Assembly (NCBI GenBank): GCA_021200215.1
Contig: JAJQGV010000089.1
Coordinates: 1 to 33,751, forward strand
DNA: 33,751 bases
From: Ruminococcus sp.
Lineage (GTDB): Bacteria > Bacillota > Clostridia > Oscillospirales > Ruminococcaceae
Direction: 5' to 3'
Shown: piece after piece, positions 7,917 through 16,392 of the stretch
Layout: each line of letters starts with the position of its first letter
Numbering within the stretch: position 1 is the first letter of the stretch
Notes under the pieces: model-generated
The model's database searches: none
Told to the model about the DNA's origin: nothing
What the model saw: only the letters and a program-made list of their open reading frames with translations
Position numbers and translations under genes: made by a program

Positions 7917-9440
7917 TTATAGGTTGGCTAACTTTTGGCACTGTTCCTTAATTGCTGGATAGATTTCTCTATACAGTTGATAGTACTTCTCATACTGTGG
8001 AACGTTTTCTTCTATAGGTGATTGAACCTTATCCACCCTTATGATGGTTTTACAAGCTTCTTGAACACTTGAATATATTCCTGAACCCGTTAGTGCTAAT
8101 ATACCTACTCCAAGGGCAGGGCCTTCTTTAGATGATACTGTCTTAACGGGACAAGCATATAGGTCTGCTAACATCTGACGCCATAGTGGAGAAGTTCCAC
8201 CACCACCACAAGCCATCATGTTGTTTACGTTTATGTTCATCTCTCTGAACACTTCCACACAATCACGTAGAGAGTATGCAACACCTTCTAGGACGGCTCT
8301 AAGCATATGCGACTTTCCATGTATTGCAGATAGTCCAAAGAACATACCTCTAGCGTTAGGGTCTAGGTGAGGCGTTCTTTCACCCATTAGATACGGTAAA
8401 TATAATAGTCTGTCTGCACCTACTGAAATCTTTTCTGCTTCCTTATCCATTAGATAGTACTCATCTACACCCATAAGTTTAGCAGTTTCCTTTTCCGAAG
8501 TACAGAAGTTATCTCTAAACCATTTAAGCGATAGTCCTGCACCTTGAGTAACTCCCATAACGTGCCAACAGTTTGGAACTGCACAACAAAAGGTATGCAC
8601 TCTGCCCATAGTATCTATAGTAACATTTGAGGTATGTGCGAATACTACTCCACTAGTGCCTATAGTAGTAAAAGCCTTACCATCTTCAACTACACCCGTA
8701 CCGACTGCTGCCGCCGCATTGTCACCTGCACCACCGACTACTATAGTTCCTTTCTTAAGTCCTGTTATGTCTGCAACCTTTTGAGTAACCTCTCCAGTAA
8801 CGTCGGGGCTTTCATACACTTTACCGAGCATATCTTCGGTGATGTTTAAAGCATCTAACATTACAGATGACCATCTTCTATTTGGAACGTCTAAGAGTTG
8901 CATACCAGAGGCATCAGATACTTCTGTAGCAAGTTCACCAGTGAGCATTAATCTAACATAGTCTTTAGGAAGTAGTATATATCTACACTTTTCAAAGATT
9001 TTAGGTTCATTTTTCATAACCCATCTAATTTTAGATGCAGTAAAACCAGTCAATATAGGGTTAGCAGTGATTTCAATAACCTTTTCAGCACCTACTATTT
9101 CAGTGAGTTCTTCACATTCCTTACCAGTTCTTTGGTCACACCAAATTATAGACTTTCTTAGAACGTTGTAATCCTTATCTAGCATTACTAAACCGTGCAT
9201 CTGCCCAGATAGTCCAATGCCTTTGATATCTTTACTATCGATGTTGCTCTTTTCAAGTACTGCCTTGATAGTGGTTATAGTAGCGTTGTACCAATCTAAT
9301 GGGTCTTGTTCTGCCCAACCATTCTTTTCTTGATATAATGGATATTCTACAGTATGTGATGCTATTACATTTCCTATTTCATCGAATAGTACTGTCTTAG
9401 TACCACTAGTACCCAAATCGACACCTATTACATATGACAT
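7917..9440 (-). CDS. xylB: Xylulokinase
   Basis: 507 aa; MSYVIGVDLGTSGTKTVLFDE, EQDPLDWYNAT, GLSGQMHGLVMLD, IIWCDQRT; FGGY kinase fold; next to xylA. Confidence 0.96.
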   Translation of the reverse strand: MSYVIGVDLGTSGTKTVLFDEIGNVIASHTVEYPLYQEKNGWAEQDPLDWYNATITTIKAVLEKSNIDSKDIKGIGLSGQMHGLVMLDKDYNVLRKSIIWCDQRTGKECEELTEIVGAEKVIEITANPILTGFTASKIRWVMKNEPKIFEKCRYILLPKDYVRLMLTGELATEVSDASGMQLLDVPNRRWSSVMLDALNITEDMLGKVYESPDVTGEVTQKVADITGLKKGTIVVGGAGDNAAAAVGTGVVEDGKAFTTIGTSGVVFAHTSNVTIDTMGRVHTFCCAVPNCWHVMGVTQGAGLSLKWFRDNFCTSEKETAKLMGVDEYYLMDKEAEKISVGADRLLYLPYLMGERTPHLDPNARGMFFGLSAIHGKSHMLRAVLEGVAYSLRDCVEVFREMNINVNNMMACGGGGTSPLWRQMLADLYACPVKTVSSKEGPALGVGILALTGSGIYSSVQEACKTIIRVDKVQSPIEENVPQYEKYYQLYREIYPAIKEQCQKLANL

Positions 9441-9489
9441 TTAAAAACAACTCCTTTTTTAATGTAGTATTTTATATTTTGAAATATAG

Positions 9490-9515
9490 GCGGATATATT
9501 GCAATCCGCCTAATA
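9490..9515. other. Intercistronic hairpin between xylA and xylB
   Basis: TAGGCGGAT-atattgca-ATCCGCCTA 9-bp stem, no U-tract following on the minus strand. Confidence 0.6.
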
Positions 9516-9536
9516 GATATATTTATAACAAACTAA

Positions 9537-10859
9537 TTATAAGTTAAACATAATGTTATTCATAATGCTTTCAAGCATCTCTTGACGACCGCTCTTAACA
9601 GCAGATACTACTTCACCCTTTTCAAGAGCATACTTTTCAAGGTCAGCCATAGTAACCTTACCATCAATGATATCTTTACCGATGCCAGTATTCCAAGATG
9701 AGTATCTATCTGCAACGAATTGGTCAAGTCTGCCATCTTCAATCATCTTAGTAGCGATTCTTAAACCTAAAGCGAAAGTATCCATACCAGCTATGTAGCT
9801 ATGGAAGATGTCTTCAGGTTCAAAAGAGCCACGTCTAGCCTTGCTGTCGAAGTTTAGACCACCATTAGTAAAGCCACCAGCCTTTAGAACTTCATACATA
9901 CATAGGGTAGCGTCGTATATGTTAGTAGGGAATTGGTCGGTATCCCAACCTAGAAGCATATCGCCTTGGTTAGCGTCTATAGAACCGAATACTCCATTAA
10001 TACGAGCAGTTCTTAGTTCATGTTGGAAAGTATGTTGTGCAAGTGTAGCATGATTAGCCTCTATGTTCATTTTAAAGTCATCGATTAGGTTGTACTTACG
10101 TAAGAATCCTAAAACGGTAGCGGTATCGAAATCGTATTGATGTTTAGTAGGTTCTTTTGGTTTAGGCTCAATGTAGAAGTCACCAGTGTAGCCTATAGAA
10201 CGAGCATAGTCAACGGTCATTTTCATCAAACGAGCCATATTATCTAGTTCTAAGCCCATATTTGTATTTAGTAGGGTTTCATAGCCCTCACGACCGCCCC
10301 AAAAAACGTATCCTTGACCACCTAAAGCTATAGTACTTTCAACAGCCTTTTTAATCTGTGCGGCAGCGTAAGCGAACACATCAGCATTAGGAGAAGTACC
10401 TGCACCATGCATATATCTAGGGTGGTCGAAACACTTAGCAGTACCCCAAAGGAGTTTTTTACCTGTTTCAGATTGTTTCTGTTTTAGCATATCCACAACT
10501 ATATCTAGTTTTTCATTAGTTTCAGCTAACGAGCTGTATTCAGGGGATAAATCTCTATCGTGGAAACAGTAGTAATCAATAGATAGTTTGTCCATGATTT
10601 CAAAGGCAACATCAACTTTATTCTTAGCGATTTCTTCGGGAGTAGTACCACCCCATCTTTTATCGGTAGTACCACAACCGAACATATCAGTACCATCACC
10701 GCCCATAGTATGCCACCATGATAGTGCGAACTTAAGTTGCTCTCTCATAGTCTTACCATTGATAACTTCATCTGGATTGTAGTATTTAAAGGCTAATGGG
10801 TTAGTTGAACTCTTGCCTTCATATTGGATTTTACCAATCTCTTTAAAAAATTCACTCAT
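9537..10859 (-). CDS. xylA: Xylose isomerase
   Basis: 440 aa; [86 protein letters not shown]. Confidence 0.97.
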   Translation of the reverse strand: MSEFFKEIGKIQYEGKSSTNPLAFKYYNPDEVINGKTMREQLKFALSWWHTMGGDGTDMFGCGTTDKRWGGTTPEEIAKNKVDVAFEIMDKLSIDYYCFHDRDLSPEYSSLAETNEKLDIVVDMLKQKQSETGKKLLWGTAKCFDHPRYMHGAGTSPNADVFAYAAAQIKKAVESTIALGGQGYVFWGGREGYETLLNTNMGLELDNMARLMKMTVDYARSIGYTGDFYIEPKPKEPTKHQYDFDTATVLGFLRKYNLIDDFKMNIEANHATLAQHTFQHELRTARINGVFGSIDANQGDMLLGWDTDQFPTNIYDATLCMYEVLKAGGFTNGGLNFDSKARRGSFEPEDIFHSYIAGMDTFALGLRIATKMIEDGRLDQFVADRYSSWNTGIGKDIIDGKVTMADLEKYALEKGEVVSAVKSGRQEMLESIMNNIMFNL

Positions 10860-10890
10860 AGGAATTTACCTCCAAAAATTTAATGTGTTT

Positions 10891-10917
10891 ATCATATTTA
10901 GATGTTGTACATCTAAA
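10891..10917 (-). promoter_or_regulatory. xylA promoter/operator candidate
   Basis: Reverse strand TTTAGATGT-aca-ACATCTAAA perfect 9-bp dyad (10897-10917) directly followed by TATGAT -10-like hexamer. Confidence 0.45.
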
Positions 10918-10939
10918 AAGATTTTAAGCTAATAGAATG

Positions 10940-11797
10940 TTACTCTTCACTAGTAGAAGTATCATCTGAAGTATCCTCATCGTCTGAACCAAATAGCCTA
11001 TCCGACACCTTTCCATATAGGTCAGAAATAGTATCTTTAATGTTAGTAATACGGGTTTTGTAATCTAGGAATGTAAACCATTCATTTTCTATTGCATCAC
11101 TGTTGCGAAAACGTAACTCATCGTCAATGTATAGGTCATCTTCACGCCATTCAATCTCTACATCTCTTCTTTCTCTAATGTTGTAGACTATTCTTTCATA
11201 GTCCTTAGATATGAAAGCTATACCATTATAGTAGATGTCATAGGTATTAGGTTCTACATAGATTTTTGTACTACCAGTAGAACTATCGATAGTATCAATT
11301 ATGTAACATCTGTATGTACCGCTTTCGGATACGTAGTTTTCAGACTTAGTATCTCTAGTCTGACCGACTATAAGGTTACTATATAAAAAGTACGCTATAA
11401 CTGCCATTATGTATATCATAACGTACGTAGTACCTATAATAGTTTTAAGATTTTCACTAGCACCACATAGAAAGAACATCACTACAGATAGTACCGCTAT
11501 TGGTATTACTAATATCCAGTTACCCCAACAAAACATAACCACTGGAAGTATTAAAAGTAGAGAAAGCATGGAAATTATAGAGGTGATTAGATTCTTTCTA
11601 GTATAAATCATAATAGCACCTAATACCACAACTACAATCGCTATAGTAATGCCAAAGGTTTTAGTATTGGTTATAACTACATCATAAAACAGAGCCATAT
11701 ACGATAGGATTACCGTTAACCCCCCCAACGTTAGACTAAATATGGATACACACCTTTTAGTCCATTTGTTGTTAAAAAAATCTTTTAATAAAGCCAT
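10940..11797 (-). CDS. Hypothetical membrane protein (multi-TM N-terminus, soluble C-terminal domain)
   Basis: 285 aa, several hydrophobic segments, acidic Ser/Asp/Thr tail; GAAAGGAGT RBS. Confidence 0.75.
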   Translation of the reverse strand: MALLKDFFNNKWTKRCVSIFSLTLGGLTVILSYMALFYDVVITNTKTFGITIAIVVVVLGAIMIYTRKNLITSIISMLSLLLILPVVMFCWGNWILVIPIAVLSVVMFFLCGASENLKTIIGTTYVMIYIMAVIAYFLYSNLIVGQTRDTKSENYVSESGTYRCYIIDTIDSSTGSTKIYVEPNTYDIYYNGIAFISKDYERIVYNIRERRDVEIEWREDDLYIDDELRFRNSDAIENEWFTFLDYKTRITNIKDTISDLYGKVSDRLFGSDDEDTSDDTSTSEE

Positions 11798-11871
11798 AAA
11801 AATAGTTTACTCCTTTCACTACAGAAAATATCTAATTTATTATTTCTGTTTCATACTAAACGGCTGATTAA

Positions 11872-11900
11872 ATTATACCATGTTAATATCTAAGTTACAA
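11872..11900 (-). promoter_or_regulatory. sigma-A type promoter for the 285-aa membrane protein
   Basis: Reverse strand TTGTAA-N17-TATAAT. Confidence 0.6.
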
Positions 11901-11985
11901 GAGAAATTTCTATTTTTTATTGCCTAGTATTTAAAAAAAATTTTTACGCAAAGATATAATATATAGATTTTAACATATTTCGTAC

Positions 11986-12035
11986 GTTTCAACTCACGCT
12001 CGGTATATTATCGGAGTGCGACGTGCGTACATTAA
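11986..12035 (-). repeat. Dispersed repeat copy A (CRISPR-repeat-like)
   Basis: Reverse strand TTAATGTACGCACGTCGCACTCCGATAATATACCGAGCGTGAGTTGAAAC; matches copy C with 2 mismatches over ~46 nt. Confidence 0.8.
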
Positions 12036-12142
12036 GGGTACAGAAGTTACATTAGCAAAGGAATCTTTAATACTATTTTAGCAGATATTTTCTAAAATGC
12101 AATACCTTGAATCAAATTTTTTAGAAAATTTTTAAAAAACTC

Positions 12143-12219
12143 TTGCAATATGTTCTAAAGTATGATACACTCTTAATTAGAACTGTTGGAAATGTATTGC
12201 CTACTGAAAACGTTTCCAA
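12143..12219 (+). promoter_or_regulatory. Promoter and cre/LacI-type operator upstream of GH31
   Basis: TTGCAA-N17-TACACT (12143-12171); TGAAAACGTTTCCA at 12205-12218 is one mismatch from the CcpA cre consensus TGWAANCGNTNWCA; also TTGGAAA-N20-TTTCCAA inverted repeat (12186-12219). Confidence 0.6.
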
Positions 12220-12258
12220 AAAAAGTACGTTATTATTGTAAGGAGGATTTCTAAAAGT

Positions 12259-14628
12259 ATGAAATTTTCAGATGGTCTTTGGCTTAATCAAAAGGGTTAT
12301 GAGGTTAAATATGTTTCTCAAGCCTATAAAACTACTACCGATAAAAACTCTGTAACCGTATTAGCTACACCTTGTACTATATACAACAGAGCTATGACCT
12401 TAGGTGGTGAAAACTTAGAGATTACTTATACATCTAAGGCAGAAAACGTTATTAAGGTATCTATAAAGCACTTTAAGGGCGTTATAGATAATGCTCCTAA
12501 GTTTGAACTTAACGAGGATTTAGGTTATACACCAACTATCAACAATACCCATGATAAGGTGGAACTAATCTCTGGTGATACTAAGGTAGTAATATCTAAA
12601 GGTCAAAGTTGGAATGTAGAGTTCTTCTACAAAGATAAAAAGTTGACTGGTGGTGGTTGGAGAGCTACATCTTATATACAAGAAAGTCAGTTCCATGCAA
12701 ATGCTAGATTAAATCTTCAAGCAGATGACCCTTTTTGGACATATCCAGCAGACCCACACACTACATACGTTAGAGAACAGCTAACTCTATCTGTTTCTGA
12801 GTGTATATATGGTTTTGGCGAGAAGTTTACTCCGTTCGTTAAGAATGGTCAAGTGGTGGAAACTTGGAACTCCGATGGTGGTACGTGTTCCGACCAAAGT
12901 TATAAGTGTATACCATTCTACATATCTTCTAGGGGATACGGTATATTTGTAAATAGTTCCGATAAGATTTCCTTTGAAGTTGCTTCCGATACCATCTCTA
13001 AGGTATCGTTTACTATCCCTGGTGAAAGTTTAGAATACTTCGTAATAGGTGGTGAAAACTTAGAAGAGGTGCTATCTAACTATACCACTTTGACGGGTAA
13101 ACCTGCATTGCCTCCTGCAAGTTCGTTTGGTTTGTGGCTATCTACATCGTTTACTACTAACTACGACGAAAAGACCGTTAATGAGTTCATAGACGGCATG
13201 GCTAAGAGAGATATTCCTCTACAGATGTTCCACTTTGATTGCTTTTGGATGAAAGAGTTTGAATGGTGTGGCTTTGAATGGGACAGGGATTGCTTCCCTA
13301 ACCCTAAAGAAATGCTCTCCCGCTTAAAGAGTAAAGGGTTAGGCATATGTGCTTGGATAAACTCTTATGTTGGACAAAGTTCTAAACTGTTCGATGAGGG
13401 CGTTGAGAATGGATACTTTATCAAAAAGTTAGATGGCAGTGTATTTCAAACCGATATGTGGCAACCCGCTATGGCTATTGTGGATTTTACTAACCCTAAG
13501 GCTTGTGAGTGGTTCAGTGGCAAGGTTAAAGAACTTTGTGCTACTGGTGTTACTGCTATAAAAACTGACTTCGGCGAAAGAATTCCTACTAAGGGAATTA
13601 AATACTATGACGGCTCTGACCCTATTAAGATGCACAACTACTACACCTACCTATACAATAAGACCGTGTTTAATGCCCTAAAAGAATATTACGGCGAGAA
13701 CAATGCTTGTCTATTTGCTAGAAGTGCTACAGTTGGCGGACAAAAATTCCCCGTTCACTGGGGCGGAGATTGTTCTGCTGAATATTCATCTATGGCAGAA
13801 ACTATTCGTGGTGGATTATCACTATGTGCATCTGGTTTCGGATTCTTTAGCCATGATATAGGCGGTTTTGAACAGACCGCTTCCCCTGATGTATACAAGC
13901 GTTGGTGTGCCTTTGGTTTAATGTCTACTCACAGCAGATTACATGGTTCTACATCGTATAGAGTGCCTTGGGCTTATGAAGAGGATACTCCAGACAATCC
14001 CGAAAATGCTTGTGCAGTCCTTAGATACTTCACTAAGTTAAAAGGTAGGTTGATGCCTTACCTATACGCTCAAGCAGTTAAAACATCTACGGTAGGCGTC
14101 CCTATGATGAGAGCTATGGTTATAGATTATGCTAACGAACCTGCTTGTCTATATTTAGATTCTCAATATATGTTAGGTGATAATCTGCTATGTGTTCCTG
14201 TAATGAATGAAGAGGGCATTGCTCAATTTTATGTGCCTAATGGAACTTGGACAGATATTTGTACTGGTGAAACGTATCAAGGCGGTAAGTACTTCGATAA
14301 AAAGTGCAACTTCCTAGAAATGCCTATATTGGCTAAACCTAACAGTATAGTAACCTTTGGTGACTTTAATATGAATGTTATCTACGATTACGTTCAAAAT
14401 GCTGAGTTTAAAATATATAACCTTGAAGATGGCTTGACCGCTACTACTAAAATCTATGATGATAAGGCTAATCTAGTTATGGAAATGGTAGCTATCAGAA
14501 ATGGCAATACTATTCAAGTTGAGTTTACTCAAACCGATAAATCTTTCAAGATTACCGCTATTTCAAAAGGCAAAGAAATCTCTGTAAATGTTGATGCTAA
14601 TTCTAACAGTGCGGTTATTAATCTATAG
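12259..14628 (+). CDS. GH31 alpha-xylosidase (YicI-like)
   Basis: 789 aa; MKFSDGLWLNQKGYEVKYVSQAYK, YGFGEKFTPFVKNGQ, FHFDCFWMKEFEWCGFEWD, AIKTDFGERIPT, HWGGDCSAEYSSMAETIRGGLSL. Confidence 0.95.
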   Translation: MKFSDGLWLNQKGYEVKYVSQAYKTTTDKNSVTVLATPCTIYNRAMTLGGENLEITYTSKAENVIKVSIKHFKGVIDNAPKFELNEDLGYTPTINNTHDKVELISGDTKVVISKGQSWNVEFFYKDKKLTGGGWRATSYIQESQFHANARLNLQADDPFWTYPADPHTTYVREQLTLSVSECIYGFGEKFTPFVKNGQVVETWNSDGGTCSDQSYKCIPFYISSRGYGIFVNSSDKISFEVASDTISKVSFTIPGESLEYFVIGGENLEEVLSNYTTLTGKPALPPASSFGLWLSTSFTTNYDEKTVNEFIDGMAKRDIPLQMFHFDCFWMKEFEWCGFEWDRDCFPNPKEMLSRLKSKGLGICAWINSYVGQSSKLFDEGVENGYFIKKLDGSVFQTDMWQPAMAIVDFTNPKACEWFSGKVKELCATGVTAIKTDFGERIPTKGIKYYDGSDPIKMHNYYTYLYNKTVFNALKEYYGENNACLFARSATVGGQKFPVHWGGDCSAEYSSMAETIRGGLSLCASGFGFFSHDIGGFEQTASPDVYKRWCAFGLMSTHSRLHGSTSYRVPWAYEEDTPDNPENACAVLRYFTKLKGRLMPYLYAQAVKTSTVGVPMMRAMVIDYANEPACLYLDSQYMLGDNLLCVPVMNEEGIAQFYVPNGTWTDICTGETYQGGKYFDKKCNFLEMPILAKPNSIVTFGDFNMNVIYDYVQNAEFKIYNLEDGLTATTKIYDDKANLVMEMVAIRNGNTIQVEFTQTDKSFKITAISKGKEISVNVDANSNSAVINL

Positions 14629-14648
14629 TTAATAGTTGTAAAATAATC

Positions 14649-14684
14649 TCCCACTTAGGGGTATTCTCTAAGTGGGATTGCTTT
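14649..14684 (+). terminator. Terminator after GH31 gene
   Basis: TCCCACTTAG-gggtattct-CTAAGTGGGA then TTGCTTTT. Confidence 0.7.
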
Positions 14685-14708
14685 TAGTTGATTATTTGGT
14701 TGCCTATT

Positions 14709-14732
14709 GTTTGTTTGTTTGTTTATTTATTT
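14709..14732. repeat. Tetranucleotide microsatellite (TTTG)n/(TTTA)n
   Basis: gtttgtttgtttgtttatttattt. Confidence 0.85.
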
Positions 14733-14767
14733 CAATCCACGCTCAGTATTATTGAGCGACGTGTGTG
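14729..14767 (-). repeat. Solitary type I-C CRISPR-repeat-like sequence (copy B)
   Basis: Reverse strand GTCGCTCAATAATACTGAGCGTGGATTGAAAT (32 nt, 14729-14760): CGCTCA/TGAGCG stem and GTGGATTGAAAT 3' end; no second repeat at spacer distance. Confidence 0.65.
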
Positions 14768-15783
14768 TGTTGAACCTCATTAGATATATATTCCACAGAT
14801 ATATCACTTGTATAAGATATATCTGTTAAGATTGAATAGTCTACTAACTCATTACCGCAATATCCCTCATATTTTAATACTACACCAGTGGTATTATCTA
14901 CGTACATTGTAAAGTTATCAACGTTGAACTTTTCGCCGTATTCGGTGTAGCCACCTTGAACTACTGTGCAGTATCTACCAAGATATTCATCTGTACCGAT
15001 TATGTTCCAATCGTCAAAATCTTCAAGATATCCAAATGCTAAATATTGTGGAAATAGATTCAATTCAGCAGAAAGTATATTAGTTGGATTCTCTCTGTAA
15101 ACATAGTTTTTGTAACCATCTTCATCTATGTAGCTTCTATCACCGCTTACTTTACTAGCAGTAACCTTTGAAGAAACGTAAATATCATTATAAGATATAT
15201 TATCATCAGAGTTACTAATCTTTACAGATTTTATTGCAACTGCATTACTTCTAATAGCATTAGATACACTTTCATCGAAGGAGTTAAACGAACCATAGTT
15301 TATGTAATCAAGTTGAGCATTAGACATATCCAATGACATATCATCGGTGTTGAGTGAACTTCTATCGATATTGTAAACTTTTTCTTCAAAGATACCCTTA
15401 ACTAAGTCAGAACTAAATTCTGTACATATGGAATAGTCTATGTTTCCATATGCTACAACGCAAGTTCCACTAACCATATCATAGTAATCTATGCTGTTTA
15501 GCATCATGTAGTATATATCATCTTTAGAGAGTTGAGTACTGCTGTTATCTACATCTAGGTTAGAATATGTATACTCATCATAGAAGAGTTGTTTACTCAA
15601 ATCATCTATGAATACAGAACTTGTAGTAACCTCTTCACTAGGAGTTTCTTGTGTAGTAACTTCAACGGTTGCAACTTTAGATTCTTCATTAGAGCTACCT
15701 ATAGTTTCATTCGCAGAAACCGTGATTGCACTCACGATTGCTAAACATGATAGGATTCCTACTATACTAAAACATTTTTTCAT
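14749..15783 (-). CDS. Secreted protein with RseB/LolA-like C-terminal region, function unknown
   Basis: 344 aa; signal peptide MKKCFSIVGILSCLAIVSAITVSA; C-terminal IIGTDEYLGRYCTVVQGGYTEYGEKFNVDNFTMYVDNTTGVVLKYEGY resembles sigma-E regulatory/LolA folds. Confidence 0.65.
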   Translation of the reverse strand: MKKCFSIVGILSCLAIVSAITVSANETIGSSNEESKVATVEVTTQETPSEEVTTSSVFIDDLSKQLFYDEYTYSNLDVDNSSTQLSKDDIYYMMLNSIDYYDMVSGTCVVAYGNIDYSICTEFSSDLVKGIFEEKVYNIDRSSLNTDDMSLDMSNAQLDYINYGSFNSFDESVSNAIRSNAVAIKSVKISNSDDNISYNDIYVSSKVTASKVSGDRSYIDEDGYKNYVYRENPTNILSAELNLFPQYLAFGYLEDFDDWNIIGTDEYLGRYCTVVQGGYTEYGEKFNVDNFTMYVDNTTGVVLKYEGYCGNELVDYSILTDISYTSDISVEYISNEVQHTHVAQ

Positions 15784-15986
15784 GAAAAATTCCCCCTTAT
15801 AATTAGGTAAACATTAAACTGTATAATTGTTTGAACTATGCTTATATATATTATGTATAGTATATCACATATAAATAAAATTGTCAATAGATTTTTAAAA
15901 AAATATTTTATATTTTATAATTTATTTTTCCTTAGCTTTCTTGTGTGATGGTTTTATGAAATATGTGAAAACTGGGTGAAATCATA

Positions 15987-16236
15987 TCACACCCGTCACA
16001 GATTTTATTTCATTTAAACACATACCTATGCGGTTATGACGAGTGTGACGGGTGTGACACCTTTTTTCAAACTTAATATATAAAATCATAGACTAAAAAA
16101 TTTTGTGAAAGTTATAGAAAAACCCGTCACACCCGTCACAATGACGTAAATACGTGATTTGAGCTGTTATAAACCCGTCACAACCCGTCACAAAATGCCC
16201 TCAAACCACGTAACACTCGAGTTTAACCCGTCACAC
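15987..16236. repeat. Iteron-like cluster of CCCGTCACA units
   Basis: CCCGTCACA at 15992-16000, 16123-16131, 16132-16140, 16174-16182, 16184-16192, 16227-16235; inverse TGTGACGGG at 16044-16052 followed by TGTGAC. Confidence 0.9.
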
Positions 16237-16392
16237 TATTTATTGATGTTCACTAATTCCAGCAAACCCCATTTCTATGCGTAGAATAGGCGATGGGAGT
16301 AGGTCACAGAAGTAACATAAAAATCTTGATTTTTATACCCTAGTGATATATAATAATATTTGTAATACTTACTTAGGAGGACTTAAGAAAAA

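Noticed and set aside
8634-10782. Plus-strand ORFs 8634-8849, 9808-10053, 10588-10782
   Set aside because: Antisense to xylB/xylA, whose translations are unambiguous.
11409-11606. 65-aa plus-strand ORF
   Set aside because: Antisense to the 285-aa membrane protein; hydrophobic codon shadow.
13161-13635. Minus-strand ORFs within GH31
   Set aside because: Antisense shadows of a conserved glycosidase.
14709-14800. A CRISPR array at copy B
   Set aside because: Only one repeat unit; no second unit 60-75 nt away on either side, flanks are coding sequence and a TTTG microsatellite; no cas genes in window.
15608-15802. 64-aa plus-strand ORF
   Set aside because: Antisense to the signal peptide region of the secreted protein.
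16268-16338. Small hairpins CCCAT...ATGGG and AAAAATC-TT-GATTTTT upstream of the FkbM gene
   Set aside because: Could be a leader structure or weak terminator, but stems are short and AT-rich with no further support.
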